A stretch of 64,000 nt of DNA from Bradyrhizobium sp. 1 (GCF_023073315.1 NZ_JADPJH010000033.1:1-64000); one strand, 5' to 3'. Shown: positions 16,296 to 24,937, counted from the stretch's first letter. Notes: generated by a model not told the origin, from the sequence alone. Translations and numbers: made by a program.

Positions 16296-17195
16296 ATGAA
16301 CCTGAACCGACTGGCCTATTTCGCAGCCGTCGTGGACACCGGATCGTTCACCCGGGCAGCCGAGCGGCTCGGCATCACCAAGGCCGTGGTGAGCCAGCAG
16401 GTGGCGCAGCTGGAGCGCGACCTCGGCACCAGCCTTCTGGTGCGCACGACGCGCCGGGTTCATCCGACCGAGGCGGGCCGGACGTTTCATGCGCGCTGCG
16501 TCATGATCCTGCGCGAAGCGGAGGATGCCTTCGACGAGCTCGCCCAGGCGGCCGCCGAGCCGACCGGCACATTGCGGATCACGGCGCCCAATGACTACGG
16601 CACGACCGTCGTCGTCGCCGTCGTCACGGCCTACGCCGCCCGCTATCCCAGCTGCCGGGTGGAGTTGACGCTCGAAGATCAGACGGTCGACCTCGCCTCG
16701 GGCCAGATCGACATGGCGATCCGTGTCGGCTGGCTGGTCGATTCCAGCCTGCAAGCGCGCAAGATCGGATCGTTCCGGCAAATTCTGGTCGGCGCTCCCG
16801 CATTCGCGGATCGGATCGCCGCCGCGCGCGATCCCGACGATCTCGTGACGTTTCCGTTCATCGCCAACATGGCGCTGCGCGAGCCGCTGCTGTGGCAGTT
16901 CTCGCGCGGCGATCTCGATCGACGCGCCGTGCGCCTGCAGGCGAGCATCGCCATCGACACGACGCCGGGGGTGCTCGCGGCCGTGCTCGCCGGCGGCGGC
17001 CTGTCGGTGCTGCCGGATTTCCTGGTGGCAGACGATCTGGCGGCGGGGCGCCTCATTCACATCCTGCCGCCATGGCAACTGCCATCCGGCGGCATCCACA
17101 CGGTGTACCCAGCGGCCCGCTTTCGTCCGCCCAAGGTGACCGCGTTCGTGGAGATGCTGATCGCGGCTCAGCGACGGGCGGGTTCGATCTTATGA
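16296..17195 (+). CDS. LysR-family regulator
   Basis: 299 residues. The N-terminal helix-turn-helix (SFTRAAERLGITKAVVSQQV) is at about 18-37, followed by the effector domain. It is divergent from the dsbA-like/MBL/NTF2-like operon across a 109-base AT-rich gap, so it probably activates that operon. The effector cannot be told. Confidence 0.9.
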   Translation: MNLNRLAYFAAVVDTGSFTRAAERLGITKAVVSQQVAQLERDLGTSLLVRTTRRVHPTEAGRTFHARCVMILREAEDAFDELAQAAAEPTGTLRITAPNDYGTTVVVAVVTAYAARYPSCRVELTLEDQTVDLASGQIDMAIRVGWLVDSSLQARKIGSFRQILVGAPAFADRIAAARDPDDLVTFPFIANMALREPLLWQFSRGDLDRRAVRLQASIAIDTTPGVLAAVLAGGGLSVLPDFLVADDLAAGRLIHILPPWQLPSGGIHTVYPAARFRPPKVTAFVEMLIAAQRRAGSIL

Positions 17196-17210
17196 GCCGT
17201 ATGGCTTTGC

Positions 17211-18113
17211 TTATTGTTTGAAGCAATGCTCTCGGTGCCACTTCAAGAAGTGCGGATGCGGCCGATCTGATGCCCGGCGCGGCGCAAGAGCGCGCCCCGT
17301 CTTGTTGATGATCGATCGCACTCCATCCAGATCGTTTGTCTGGCGCGAGATCAATATCTCCAAATTATCCGCGAAACCGATGAGACCACGATCAAACATC
17401 CAATGTGCGGTGCCCGAAAGAGCAACCCCATTGCTGATGATATCCGGCCCGTTTGCCTCCACCGGTCGTATGTGAGCCGCCTCGACCTCCGCGCGCCCCA
17501 TTCCATTGATGAGCTTGAGGCCGGTGACGGCGCAACGCTCGTCATAGGCGCGGAGGACGACCCGGCGAAAAACTCGATCGCGCAGAATTCTCGAGATCGT
17601 CACGCTAACACGGTCGCGCTGCTGCTCAGCCGCGAACGGCACCTGCAGCCGGTCGTTAAGCTCGAGCGATGGAGTGTCGCCGTCGCGCCGCGGCAGCACC
17701 GGCGCGTTCTCCGCGAAACCAAGCTCGCATATTCTATTGAAATCGTCCGGAGAAATTGGGCGGACTGCGGACTGAGCGCGTCCTGAGATACGTCCCTGCT
17801 CGTTGAGGACGCCGCGCTCTACTGGACCTGTCGGTCCGTTGAAAGGGACGGGATTGGCAAAATCGAGATAGCTTCCTGGTTCAATTAAAGCGAGATACAT
17901 CCCGGAAGTACCGGGATCGGGAATAACCTGCTGAACCCGTGCAATTGCAAAGTAACCGCGCGTTTCAGCGACCTTGCTCGGTTCGTAATATATTATCCAA
18001 TCGCCGACGCAGGCTTCAACGCGATGGAGATACTGACTGGGAAATTGGTACTGCTCAGCGGGGCTGTCATCGTAGATCGAGTCCAATCGATGGATGAATA
18101 CCCCAAATCCCAT
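17211..18113 (-). CDS. HNH endonuclease with N-terminal possible PUA/EVE-like domain
   Basis: 300 residues. The C-terminal HNH_2-type nuclease has Cys194 (CAVTG), His214 (AAHIRP), Asn228 (NGVAL) and His237 (HWMFDRGLI), all expected residues. The N-terminal 100 residues include VGDWIIYYEP and RGYFAIARV, resembling the strand pattern of PUA/EVE-like modified-base readers. That resemblance is by eye only. The reader-plus-HNH layout is typical of modification-dependent restriction enzymes. Base composition is visibly lower in GC than flanking genes, and no methyltransferase gene is nearby. Confidence 0.75.
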   Translation of the reverse strand: MGFGVFIHRLDSIYDDSPAEQYQFPSQYLHRVEACVGDWIIYYEPSKVAETRGYFAIARVQQVIPDPGTSGMYLALIEPGSYLDFANPVPFNGPTGPVERGVLNEQGRISGRAQSAVRPISPDDFNRICELGFAENAPVLPRRDGDTPSLELNDRLQVPFAAEQQRDRVSVTISRILRDRVFRRVVLRAYDERCAVTGLKLINGMGRAEVEAAHIRPVEANGPDIISNGVALSGTAHWMFDRGLIGFADNLEILISRQTNDLDGVRSIINKTGRALAPRRASDRPHPHFLKWHREHCFKQ

Positions 18114-18178
18114 GACCTAAGCGGCGTTGCCTATCCAGGAAACAACACCCAGCGATGTTGGACCAATAGCCGTCACTA

Positions 18179-18198
18179 CCCTACTCCCAGTCGATTGT
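18179..18198. repeat. Direct repeat of guaA 3' end (candidate att site)
   Basis: CCCTACTCCCAGTCGATTGT matches 17 of 20 bases, in the same orientation, the sequence at 30073-30092 that encodes the end of GuaA. Read on the minus strand it encodes TIDWE-stop, as against TIEWE-stop in guaA. It is therefore a candidate distal attachment site of an island inserted at guaA. Confidence 0.6.
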
Positions 18199-18260
18199 TC
18201 TGAAGCACGATAACGCATCGATCTGTCGAGGCCAATCTTTCCTCCCGCGACCCGCCAGCG

Positions 18261-19157
18261 TCAGTCGCGCGAGATGGACAGCCCCGCGAGAAGCGGCGCG
18301 TACGCGGCAAGCCTGCGGGATACGAACTCCGTGAAGAGCCGCACGCGCTTGGTCTTGCGCGTCTCGCCCTGGGTGAGAAGCCAGAGCGTACCGTACATGT
18401 GCAAGTCTGTGCCCGGCACTCTCACCAGCAGCGGGTCGGCATCTCCGACGAAGCACGGCAGTGTCGTGATGCCGAGCCCTTGCCGGACGGCTGCAATCTG
18501 CGCCCCGGCGTCCGAGGTCCTGAATGGAACACCGGTGGTGCGAACCTCGCCCTCGCCGGCCCAGTCCGGGATGCCATGCATGCTGATGACGATCCAGCGG
18601 ATCGGATCAGGCGCGCCGGCACGCCACGCGGCCAGTCGATCCCGGGACATGTAGACGGCGCCGAACAGCTCCGGTCCTTTCACGCCGTGAAGATTGAGCG
18701 GCAGGGTCTTGCGGTCGTAGACGACGCGGATCGCAACGTCGGCCTCCCGGTTGGTCAGATTTGCCAGCTCGCCGAACGACAGGATGTCCATCTCGATATC
18801 AGGATGCAGGCGCGCGAAATCGGCGAAATCAGGCATCAGCAGGTGCGTCACCAGCGGCGGCGCCAGCGTCACCCGCAGACGCCCGCGCACGCTCTGGTCA
18901 CGCCCGAACACGCGCGTCTCCAGCTGGTGCGACGATGCTTCCATCTGGTCCGCGAACTCGAGGACCTCCTCGCCCGCGGCCGTCAGGCGGTAGCCCGAAG
19001 GCAGCTTTTCGAACATGTGGACCCCGAGGCGCTCCTCGAGCTGGGCGATGCGTCGCAGCACGGTCGCGTGGTTCACGCCGAGTTGCTCGGCGGCAGCCCG
19101 CACCGAGCCTCCACGCGCGACGGCCAGAAAGTAGCGAACGTCATCCCAGTCGATCAT
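18261..19157 (-). CDS. LysR-family regulator
   Basis: 298 residues. The HTH (SVRAAAEQLGVNHATVLRRI) is at about 17-36 and the effector domain follows. The frame is open further upstream, but the ATG at 19157 begins the conserved WDDVRYFLAVARGG start. It is divergent from the SDR gene cluster at 19425 with a 267-base gap, and is the likely regulator of that cluster. Confidence 0.9.
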   Translation of the reverse strand: MIDWDDVRYFLAVARGGSVRAAAEQLGVNHATVLRRIAQLEERLGVHMFEKLPSGYRLTAAGEEVLEFADQMEASSHQLETRVFGRDQSVRGRLRVTLAPPLVTHLLMPDFADFARLHPDIEMDILSFGELANLTNREADVAIRVVYDRKTLPLNLHGVKGPELFGAVYMSRDRLAAWRAGAPDPIRWIVISMHGIPDWAGEGEVRTTGVPFRTSDAGAQIAAVRQGLGITTLPCFVGDADPLLVRVPGTDLHMYGTLWLLTQGETRKTKRVRLFTEFVSRRLAAYAPLLAGLSISRD

Positions 19158-19424
19158 GGTGCAATCCCGCACCACGCGGTGCGCCTTCCAAAGCCCGTAT
19201 CTGATGCATCTAACAGCAGTACGGCGATCATCATAGCCAGTTCCGACCAGAACGGCCCAATTCCGAACGGCGCACACTAATCGTCGCGGCCGACCTCAGT
19301 CGTCCTGCCGGATCGATTTCGCACCACCGATGTGCGCGCATCCGCACTCAACGCCTGACGCCGGCGGACCTATGTCGGGGACCTCGGGGACAGATGCTGT
19401 CCCGACACCACGACAGGAGAAATT

Positions 19425-20159
19425 ATGGGAAAGCTTGACGGCAAGGTTGCGGTCATCACGGGTGGCGCTACCGGCATCGGCCGCGCCGCGGCCAAGCGCT
19501 TCATCGAGGACGGCGCCTTCGTCTTCATCTTCGGCCGCAGGCAGCAAGCGCTCGACGCGGCTGTCGCCGCCCTCGGGCCCAATGCCCGCGCGGTGAAGGG
19601 CTCGGTCTCGGATGAGGCCGACCTCGACCGCCTCTATGCGGCGGTGAAGGCCGAGCGCGGAACCCTCGATATCGTCTTCGCCAATGCCGGAGCGGGAAGC
19701 CAGCTTGCGCTCGGCAAGATCACTGCCGCGCACATCGACGAAACCTTCGACACCAATGTGAAGGGTACGATCTTCACGGTCCAGAAGGCGCTGCCGCTGA
19801 TGAGCCGGGGCGGTTCGATCATCCTGACAGGATCGAGCGCCGGCACCACCGGCGCGCCGGCCATGAGCGCCTACAGCGCCAGCAAGGCGGCCGTGCGCAA
19901 CCTCGCCCGGACCTGGGCGGAAGACCTGAAGGGCAGCGGCATCCGGGTCAACGTGCTGTCGCCCGGGGCGACCGCGACCGAACTCGCGAAGGAAGCGCTT
20001 GGCGAGGAAGGCCAGAAGGTCTTCGCCGCGATGACCCCGCTCCAGCGCATGGCCGATCCCTCGGAGATCGGGGCCGTGGCTGCCTTTCTCGCCTCGTCGG
20101 ACAGCAGCTTCATGACAGCCAGCGAAGTCGCCGTCGACGGCGGCCTGGCGCAACTCTGA
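19425..20159 (+). CDS. SDR-family oxidoreductase (first of tandem pair)
   Basis: 244 residues. The cofactor loop is TGGATGIG, followed by NAGAG, SSAGTTG and YSASK (YxxxK), then the C-terminal ASEVAVDGG. A GGAG site precedes the ATG. The gene 50 bases downstream encodes a clearly similar SDR, so this looks like an old tandem duplication. Both belong to the divergent LysR module. Substrate unknown. Confidence 0.9.
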   Translation: MGKLDGKVAVITGGATGIGRAAAKRFIEDGAFVFIFGRRQQALDAAVAALGPNARAVKGSVSDEADLDRLYAAVKAERGTLDIVFANAGAGSQLALGKITAAHIDETFDTNVKGTIFTVQKALPLMSRGGSIILTGSSAGTTGAPAMSAYSASKAAVRNLARTWAEDLKGSGIRVNVLSPGATATELAKEALGEEGQKVFAAMTPLQRMADPSEIGAVAAFLASSDSSFMTASEVAVDGGLAQL

Positions 20160-20209
20160 CGCCGGCGCGATCCCGCGCCTGGCCCACACACAACGCAGGA
20201 TCAAACATC

Positions 20210-20962
20210 ATGAAAAAACTAGAAGGCAAGATCGCAATCATCACCGGCGGCAGCAGCGGGATCGGGTTGGCCACAGCCCAGCGTTTCGTGGACGAAGGTG
20301 CGCACGTGGTGATCACCGGGCGGCGCGAGAAAGAGCTGAAGGAGGCCGCGGTCTTCATCAAGACAAACGTAACGACGGTCATCGGCGACGTGTCGCGCCT
20401 GGAAGACCTGGACCGGCTCTATGCCGTCGTGAAAGAGAAACATGGTCACATCGACATCCTCTTTGCGAACGCGGGCGCGGGAACGATCGCACCGCTCGCG
20501 CTAGCGACCGAGGCCCATTTTGACCAGACCTTCGACGTCAACGTGAAGGGGCTGTTCTTTACGGTGCAGAAGGCCCTTCCCCTCTTTAGGGATGGCGGTT
20601 CGATTATCCTGAACTCTTCGGTCTCGAACGTGAAGGGGCTGCCAGGGTTCAGCGTCTACGCCGCGAGCAAGGCGGCGGTGCGCAGCTTCTCGCGCGCGTG
20701 GACGTTGGAGCTGAAAGACCGCAAAATCCGCGTCAATACGATGAGCCCCGGACCGACCGAGACTCCCGCCCTGGAAACGACGACGGGCCTGACCCGCGAG
20801 CAAGCCGAGCAAGCCGCCGCCGGATTTGCTTCACAGGTCCCGATGGGTCGCAGGGGCAAGCCGGAGGAAATCGCGGCTGCCGTCACGTTCCTCGCCTCCG
20901 ATGAAAGTTCTTACATCACCGGCGTGGATCTCGCCGTCGATGGCGGCATGGCGCAGGTCTGA
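20210..20962 (+). CDS. SDR-family oxidoreductase (second of tandem pair)
   Basis: 250 residues with TGGSSGIG, NAGAG, SSVSNVKG and YAASK motifs and the same IIL/VKGL(F)FTVQKALP segment as its neighbour. That shared segment supports duplication. It is co-oriented with the upstream SDR and the oxidoreductase gene 31 bases on, probably one operon. Confidence 0.9.
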   Translation: MKKLEGKIAIITGGSSGIGLATAQRFVDEGAHVVITGRREKELKEAAVFIKTNVTTVIGDVSRLEDLDRLYAVVKEKHGHIDILFANAGAGTIAPLALATEAHFDQTFDVNVKGLFFTVQKALPLFRDGGSIILNSSVSNVKGLPGFSVYAASKAAVRSFSRAWTLELKDRKIRVNTMSPGPTETPALETTTGLTREQAEQAAAGFASQVPMGRRGKPEEIAAAVTFLASDESSYITGVDLAVDGGMAQV

Positions 20963-20993
20963 CCCGGCATCAACACAGAATCGGAGACACATC

Positions 20994-21593
20994 ATGAGCT
21001 ACGCAATCATCGGCTTCGGCAAGATCGGCCAGGCTCTTGCCAAGGCGTTTGCGCGCAACGGCATCGAAGTATCCGTTGCAACCACGCGCGATCCGGAAAG
21101 CTTTGCAGCCGATGCGGCCGCGATCGGATCCACGATCATTCCCAAAAAGCTCGCGGACGCCGTCAAGGCGGACGTCGTCTTTTTGGCCGTCCGTTTCGAG
21201 TCGCACCAGGATGTCGCGAAGGCGCTGTCGACCTGGCAGAGGAAGACGATCGTCGATGTGACCAACGCCTACGGCGTGCCCCCTGAGACACTGGGGGGAC
21301 AACCTTCTTCCAAGGCCGTCGCGCAAGCCTTCACCGGCGGACGACTGGTCAAGGGCTTCAATCATCTGGGTGCTGCCGTCCTCGGCCAAGATCCGACCGT
21401 CCAAGGTGGCAGGCGCGTCGTGTTCCTGGCGAGCGACGATGACGACGCCGCAGCGGAGATTGGCGCGCTTGCGGAAAAGCTCGGCTTCGCGCCGATCAAA
21501 CTTGGGGGGCTTTCGGAAGGCGGACTGCTTGTGCAGGCGCGCGGAAATAGCTGGGGTCACCTGATCTTCAAGGATCTGGTCAAGTTCGACTGA
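20994..21593 (+). CDS. NADP oxidoreductase, F420-dependent-like
   Basis: 199 residues. The Rossmann loop is IGFGKIGQALAKAF, followed by ATTRDPE after strand 2 and FNHLGAAVLG in the substrate region. It is a relative of the protein at 13449. I chose the ATG at 20994, preceded by GGAG. It follows the tandem SDR genes and may work on the same pathway. A perfect 11-bp hairpin separates it from the next gene. Confidence 0.82.
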   Translation: MSYAIIGFGKIGQALAKAFARNGIEVSVATTRDPESFAADAAAIGSTIIPKKLADAVKADVVFLAVRFESHQDVAKALSTWQRKTIVDVTNAYGVPPETLGGQPSSKAVAQAFTGGRLVKGFNHLGAAVLGQDPTVQGGRRVVFLASDDDDAAAEIGALAEKLGFAPIKLGGLSEGGLLVQARGNSWGHLIFKDLVKFD

Positions 21594-21632
21594 ACAACAC
21601 GACGCGCCCCACCGTTGGGGATACGACGCACG

Positions 21633-21658
21633 CGATCGGATCGAGCGCGATCCGATCG
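21633..21658. repeat. Perfect 11-bp hairpin between operon genes
   Basis: CGATCGGATCG (21633-21643), AGCG loop, CGATCCGATCG (21648-21658). No T-tract follows. It lies 20 bases before the next ATG, close to the ribosome site, and could stabilise the upstream mRNA end, partly end transcription, or bind a protein. Confidence 0.5.
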
Positions 21659-21678
21659 GACTAAATGGAGAAACGACC

Positions 21679-22089
21679 ATGAGCACCCAGGCAAACGTGC
21701 AGACCGTGAAGGACTTCTTCGCCGCGATCGGCCGCGGCGACAAAGAGGGTCTGCTGGCGCTGGTCGCCGAAGACATCGAGTGGATCATCCCCGGCGAGGA
21801 CTGGCCACTGGCCGGCACGCACCGCGGGCACGCGGGATTGGCGGCTGTGCTTCAGAAGGCGTCCGAAGAGGTGGAAACGTCCACGGAACCCCGGGAGTTC
21901 GTAGCGCAAGGCGACCGGGTCCTGGTCGTCGGCTTCGCGAAGGGAAAGATCCAAGCCACGAACAAGACGTTCGAGGACGACTGGATCTTCGCCATCACCG
22001 TCCGCGACGGCAAGCTGACGAACATCCGGGAGTACATCGACACGCAGGCACTGGCGCGGGCCTCGCGCGCGTCGAATGCCCAGCGGTAA
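21679..22089 (+). CDS. SnoaL-like protein
   Basis: 136 residues of the SnoaL-like type, with VQTVKDFFAAIGRGDKEGLL, EDIEWIIPGEDWPLAG and the C-terminal AITVRDGKLTNIREYIDT. It is in the LysR-divergent cluster, 12 bases upstream of the methyltransferase-like gene. Role unknown. Confidence 0.8.
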   Translation: MSTQANVQTVKDFFAAIGRGDKEGLLALVAEDIEWIIPGEDWPLAGTHRGHAGLAAVLQKASEEVETSTEPREFVAQGDRVLVVGFAKGKIQATNKTFEDDWIFAITVRDGKLTNIREYIDTQALARASRASNAQR

Positions 22090-22101
22090 CGGAGATCGCC
22101 A

Positions 22102-22734
22102 ATGTACGACCAATCCAAATTATCCGAGTTGATCCGGTTCGCACGAATAGAAGCGGGCTCCACCGTCATCGACGTCTACCCGGGCGACGGCGACTGGACC
22201 CGTCTCTTCTCCGAGATCGTGGGAGGCGAAGGACGGGTCTACAGCTTCGTGCCGGCTGAGGTCGCCCACTTCAAGAACGGTCCGGTCGGCCTCATGCGGA
22301 CGCTTGCAAAGGAGCCGGGCCGAGACAACGTCGAAGCCGTCTCGGCGGACCTCGTGGCGATGCCGCAGGCCACGCCACCAGCGGATGTCCTGTGGCTGCA
22401 TTTGTTCTACCACGATCTCCACACCGCGCTGATGCAAGCCACGGGCGCGACGGCGGCTCACTTCAATCGCGCCGTCTACGAGCGGCTGAAGCCCGGCGGG
22501 TCCTACATCATCATAGACCATGCCGCCGCCGTCGGGGCGGGCACGAGCGACGCCCAGTCGCTGCATCGAATCGAGCCTGCCTCCGTTCGCGCGGAGGTGG
22601 AGGCGGCCGGCTTCGTGCTGGACGCGGAAAGCACCCTGCTCGCGAACAAGGACGATCCGCACGCGATCAAGGTTTTCGATCCCTCGATCAAGGGCAACAC
22701 CGATCGCTTCGCCTATCGGTTCGTGAAGCCCTGA
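22102..22734 (+). CDS. Class I SAM methyltransferase-like protein
   Basis: 210 residues. Motif I is IDVYPGDGDWT, a variant of the usual GxGxG; later elements are PADVLWLHLFYHDL and LKPGGSYIIIDH. The fold call is strong, while methylation activity is less sure because of the altered glycine loop. It is the last gene of the 19.4-22.7 kb run and convergent with the PIN-domain gene. Confidence 0.75.
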   Translation: MYDQSKLSELIRFARIEAGSTVIDVYPGDGDWTRLFSEIVGGEGRVYSFVPAEVAHFKNGPVGLMRTLAKEPGRDNVEAVSADLVAMPQATPPADVLWLHLFYHDLHTALMQATGATAAHFNRAVYERLKPGGSYIIIDHAAAVGAGTSDAQSLHRIEPASVRAEVEAAGFVLDAESTLLANKDDPHAIKVFDPSIKGNTDRFAYRFVKP

Positions 22735-22773
22735 CAGGGTCCGAGGCCGGGCGTTCGCCGGCGCAGCTCTGCG

Positions 22774-23214
22774 CTATGGCGCGCCGATTTCGGCAAGCCC
22801 TCGCATGAGGTTCGGCGTCGACCAACTCGCGACGCCAGTCCCCGCAAAATCGCGGTCGGTCGTCCAAACGTCGGCATCGACACTCCAGGCCAGCGCCAGC
22901 ACGTGCGCATCGCGCACTGATCCGTTGCGGCTCGGCACCGCCTCGCGAAGGGCCTCTTCGCAGCGGGGAACAACAGGCTCCAGTGCGGCGACAGGAACCA
23001 CCGTGAGCAGCTCAGCGAGATCGTCGAGGATGGAGAGCAGTTCCGGGCGTTTCAACCCGAGTTCGATGCGCCGACGTGCTTCCTGAACGACACGGTCCGT
23101 CGTGACCAGGATCGCGCTCCCGGCGGCTTTCAGCATTGCGCCAGAACTTCGACCGCGCACGGCGGCTATCAAGATAGCCGCATCGACGACCATCGTCGTG
23201 GAGGGCCGCTTCAC
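22774..23214 (-). CDS. PIN-domain ribonuclease toxin (VapC-like)
   Basis: 146 residues. Acidic residues expected for the PIN nuclease are visible: VVDAAILIAA near the N terminus, a central Glu, SVRDAHVLALAWSV and TTDRDFAG near the C terminus. Its ATG overlaps the stop of the upstream antitoxin-like gene by four bases, the usual toxin-antitoxin arrangement. Inferred target is RNA. Confidence 0.82.
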   Translation of the reverse strand: MKRPSTTMVVDAAILIAAVRGRSSGAMLKAAGSAILVTTDRVVQEARRRIELGLKRPELLSILDDLAELLTVVPVAALEPVVPRCEEALREAVPSRNGSVRDAHVLALAWSVDADVWTTDRDFAGTGVASWSTPNLMRGLAEIGAP

Positions 23215-23516
23215 GCCTTCAACTTGCGGGACTTGCCGGGCTTGCCCGTCAGGGCGTTCACGGCGGCCACCGACCAGTCAACCGGATCGACCTCGCCGAA
23301 TGGCGCCAGCGCCGTGTCATCCGCGGCCGCGTCGCGCCCCTTGGCCAGTGCTTCGGCCCGCTTCAGGACGGCGGCAAGGCGAGCCGGATCGGCCGACTTC
23401 AGCGGGATCAGCAAGCCCACCGTCCGATCACCGGATTTCACCGGCGTCGGGCCGGGCAACGCACCGATGGCTTCGCCGGAAATCTTCTGGAGATCGCGGA
23501 TGCTGATGTGGGCCAT
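23211..23516 (-). CDS. Antitoxin-like protein upstream of VapC
   Basis: 101 residues. The N terminus (MAHISIRDLQKISGEAIGAL) resembles Phd/YefM-type DNA-binding antitoxins; the C-terminal tail (VDWSVAAVNALTGKPGKS) is long and polar, suitable for wrapping the toxin. A perfect palindrome lies five bases upstream of the ATG and is its likely operator. Exact antitoxin class is uncertain. Confidence 0.75.
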   Translation of the reverse strand: MAHISIRDLQKISGEAIGALPGPTPVKSGDRTVGLLIPLKSADPARLAAVLKRAEALAKGRDAAADDTALAPFGEVDPVDWSVAAVNALTGKPGKSRKLKA

Positions 23517-23520
23517 AGGG

Positions 23521-23542
23521 ATTACATACGCTTATATGTAAT
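23521..23542. promoter_or_regulatory. Operator of the toxin-antitoxin operon
   Basis: Perfect arms ATTACATA (23521-23528) and TATGTAAT (23535-23542) with a 6-base centre. On the minus strand the centre reads TATAAG, a good -10 box. Transcription would then begin within the right arm and leave eight or fewer bases before the ATG at 23516; no Shine-Dalgarno site is seen. This fits autorepressed, near-leaderless expression. Confidence 0.55.
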
Positions 23543-23595
23543 TGATTGCAAGATTCGTGGATCGACCCAGGCGAAGAACACGCACTGTCACCGGA

Positions 23596-23979
23596 TCACT
23601 TGTTAGTCGTGCCCTCAGATGGCTGCGCTGCCGACCCGCCGATTTTCTTCGAGACCAAATAGACGTCGACGCCGCTCATCGAGCATTCCTCGCTTGATGC
23701 CTGGCTGTTCGTGATGACCTCGATCGTCTTGCCATCCCTGGTGTGAAACGTGATCTCGTAGACCTGCTGGTGGAGGTCCTTGCCGATCTTTTCGGATGCG
23801 AGACGAACGGCCTTGGTCTGCGCCTCGATCACTGACGGGATATCAATCAGGCCGGCGTTCTTGAGGTGCACGAGGGCCATGTTGGTGGGCCAACTCGCGC
23901 AGTCCGGAGACTTCGCCAGAGCCACCGCAGCCGGCATGGCAAATATTGCGGCCATCACCACTTTCAACGCGGCGCGCAT
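23596..23979 (-). CDS. Small exported hypothetical protein
   Basis: 127 residues with a signal peptide (MRAALKVVMAAIFAMPAAVALA). The mature part has a two-Cys layout (one near residue 28, one in SSEECSM) and a strand-rich C terminus (YEITFHTRDGKTIEVITN). I do not recognise a family. I use the ATG at 23979, since a TTG one codon upstream has less support. Its start overlaps by one base the end of an integrase-like remnant. Confidence 0.6.
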   Translation of the reverse strand: MRAALKVVMAAIFAMPAAVALAKSPDCASWPTNMALVHLKNAGLIDIPSVIEAQTKAVRLASEKIGKDLHQQVYEITFHTRDGKTIEVITNSQASSEECSMSGVDVYLVSKKIGGSAAQPSEGTTNK

Positions 23980-24131
23980 CAATGCACCACCTTGCTGGTG
24001 TGGTCGCCACTTTGCCGGATCTGCTTGCGCCTGTTGATGGGCAGGACGGCAATAGACATGCCGTCGCGGTCGCCGCGCCTGTCAAGCGTCTCGCCAGGCT
24101 TGAGCTTCTGAAGTCCCGCATCGGTCAACAA
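23979..24131 (-). pseudogene. Integrase N-terminal fragment
   Basis: A 50-codon minus-strand frame reading LLTDAGLQKLKPGETL then RRGDRDGM resembles the N-terminal arm-binding domain of tyrosine integrases from islands. It then runs into unrelated sequence and stops; no catalytic domain is present. A similar RGDRDG stretch occurs at 26676-26746. It is best read as a remnant of an island integrase. The family call is by eye. Confidence 0.5.
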
Positions 24132-24300
24132 GGTCTTCTCCGTTCGATTCGCCGCCAGATACCATCATGGGACAGAACCGACCGAAACGGAGCCCCTAAA
24201 AACGTGCCCAAGCGTTGGCAGCCTCTTCGCGGAAAGAACTGTTTGACGTTGGGCAAGATAAAGGTGGTTCTCAGACACCTCAGCATCTCGATGCCGCTGC

Positions 24301-24903
24301 CTACTCCTCGGCGTCGAGCGCTAGCTGAACCGCAGGCCTGGCCATGACCCGCTCGGCGTGCGCGACGATGTTGGGAAACGGCGAGAGATCGAAGCCAGTG
24401 AACGCTCCCCATCGCTGGATCACGAAAAGATAGGCGTCGGGGAGAGTGAAGGCCGAACCGGTCAGGAACGCCCCTCCATCGGCGAGCTCCTGCTCGATCA
24501 GCGCAAACCTGCGATTCAGGTAGGCTATGGTCGAGGCACGGGCGTCAGGGGTCAGCGCTGGATCGAACAGCCGCCCGAACGGCTTGTGCAACTCGGTGCT
24601 GATATAGGTCAAATAGCTGTTGATCCGTGCCCGCTCGATCGTGCCGGAGAGCGGCGCGAGTGTGCCAGGCGCGTATCTGTCGACGAGATACTGCGTAATC
24701 GCAGGACCTTCGGTGAGAACCTCCCCGTCATCGAGCTCCAGCGCGGGCACGTAGCCCTTCGGATTGATCGTCAGATAGTCGTTTCCCGACTCGGTTCGCT
24801 TGGTCACGGGATCGACGCGGTCGAGCGTAAAGGGCAGATCGAGTTCGCGCAGCACGAGGTGCGGCGACAAAGAGCATGAGGAGGGAGAGTAGAACAGCTT
24901 CAT
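24301..24903 (-). CDS. Glutathione S-transferase
   Basis: 200 residues. The N-terminal thioredoxin-like domain begins MKLFYSPSSCSLSPHLVLRE, matching beta-class/GstA-type enzymes with Ser and Cys near the active site. It continues with PKGYVPALELDDG (cis-Pro) and LTEGPAITQYL. The helical C-terminal domain ends with FPNIVAHAERVMARPAVQ. It conjugates glutathione to electrophiles or acts as a peroxidase. It lies close to an oxidoreductase gene on the same strand. Confidence 0.9.
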   Translation of the reverse strand: MKLFYSPSSCSLSPHLVLRELDLPFTLDRVDPVTKRTESGNDYLTINPKGYVPALELDDGEVLTEGPAITQYLVDRYAPGTLAPLSGTIERARINSYLTYISTELHKPFGRLFDPALTPDARASTIAYLNRRFALIEQELADGGAFLTGSAFTLPDAYLFVIQRWGAFTGFDLSPFPNIVAHAERVMARPAVQLALDAEE

Positions 24904-24937
24904 TGGATGTACCTTCGAAAGAGAGAGTAGATCAGCT

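Noticed and set aside
18181..18456. A 91-codon minus-strand frame ending TIDWE, as a duplicated piece of guaA
   Set aside because: Only about 20 bases match guaA. The rest has no resemblance to GuaA, so it is an attachment-site-like block and not a gene fragment.
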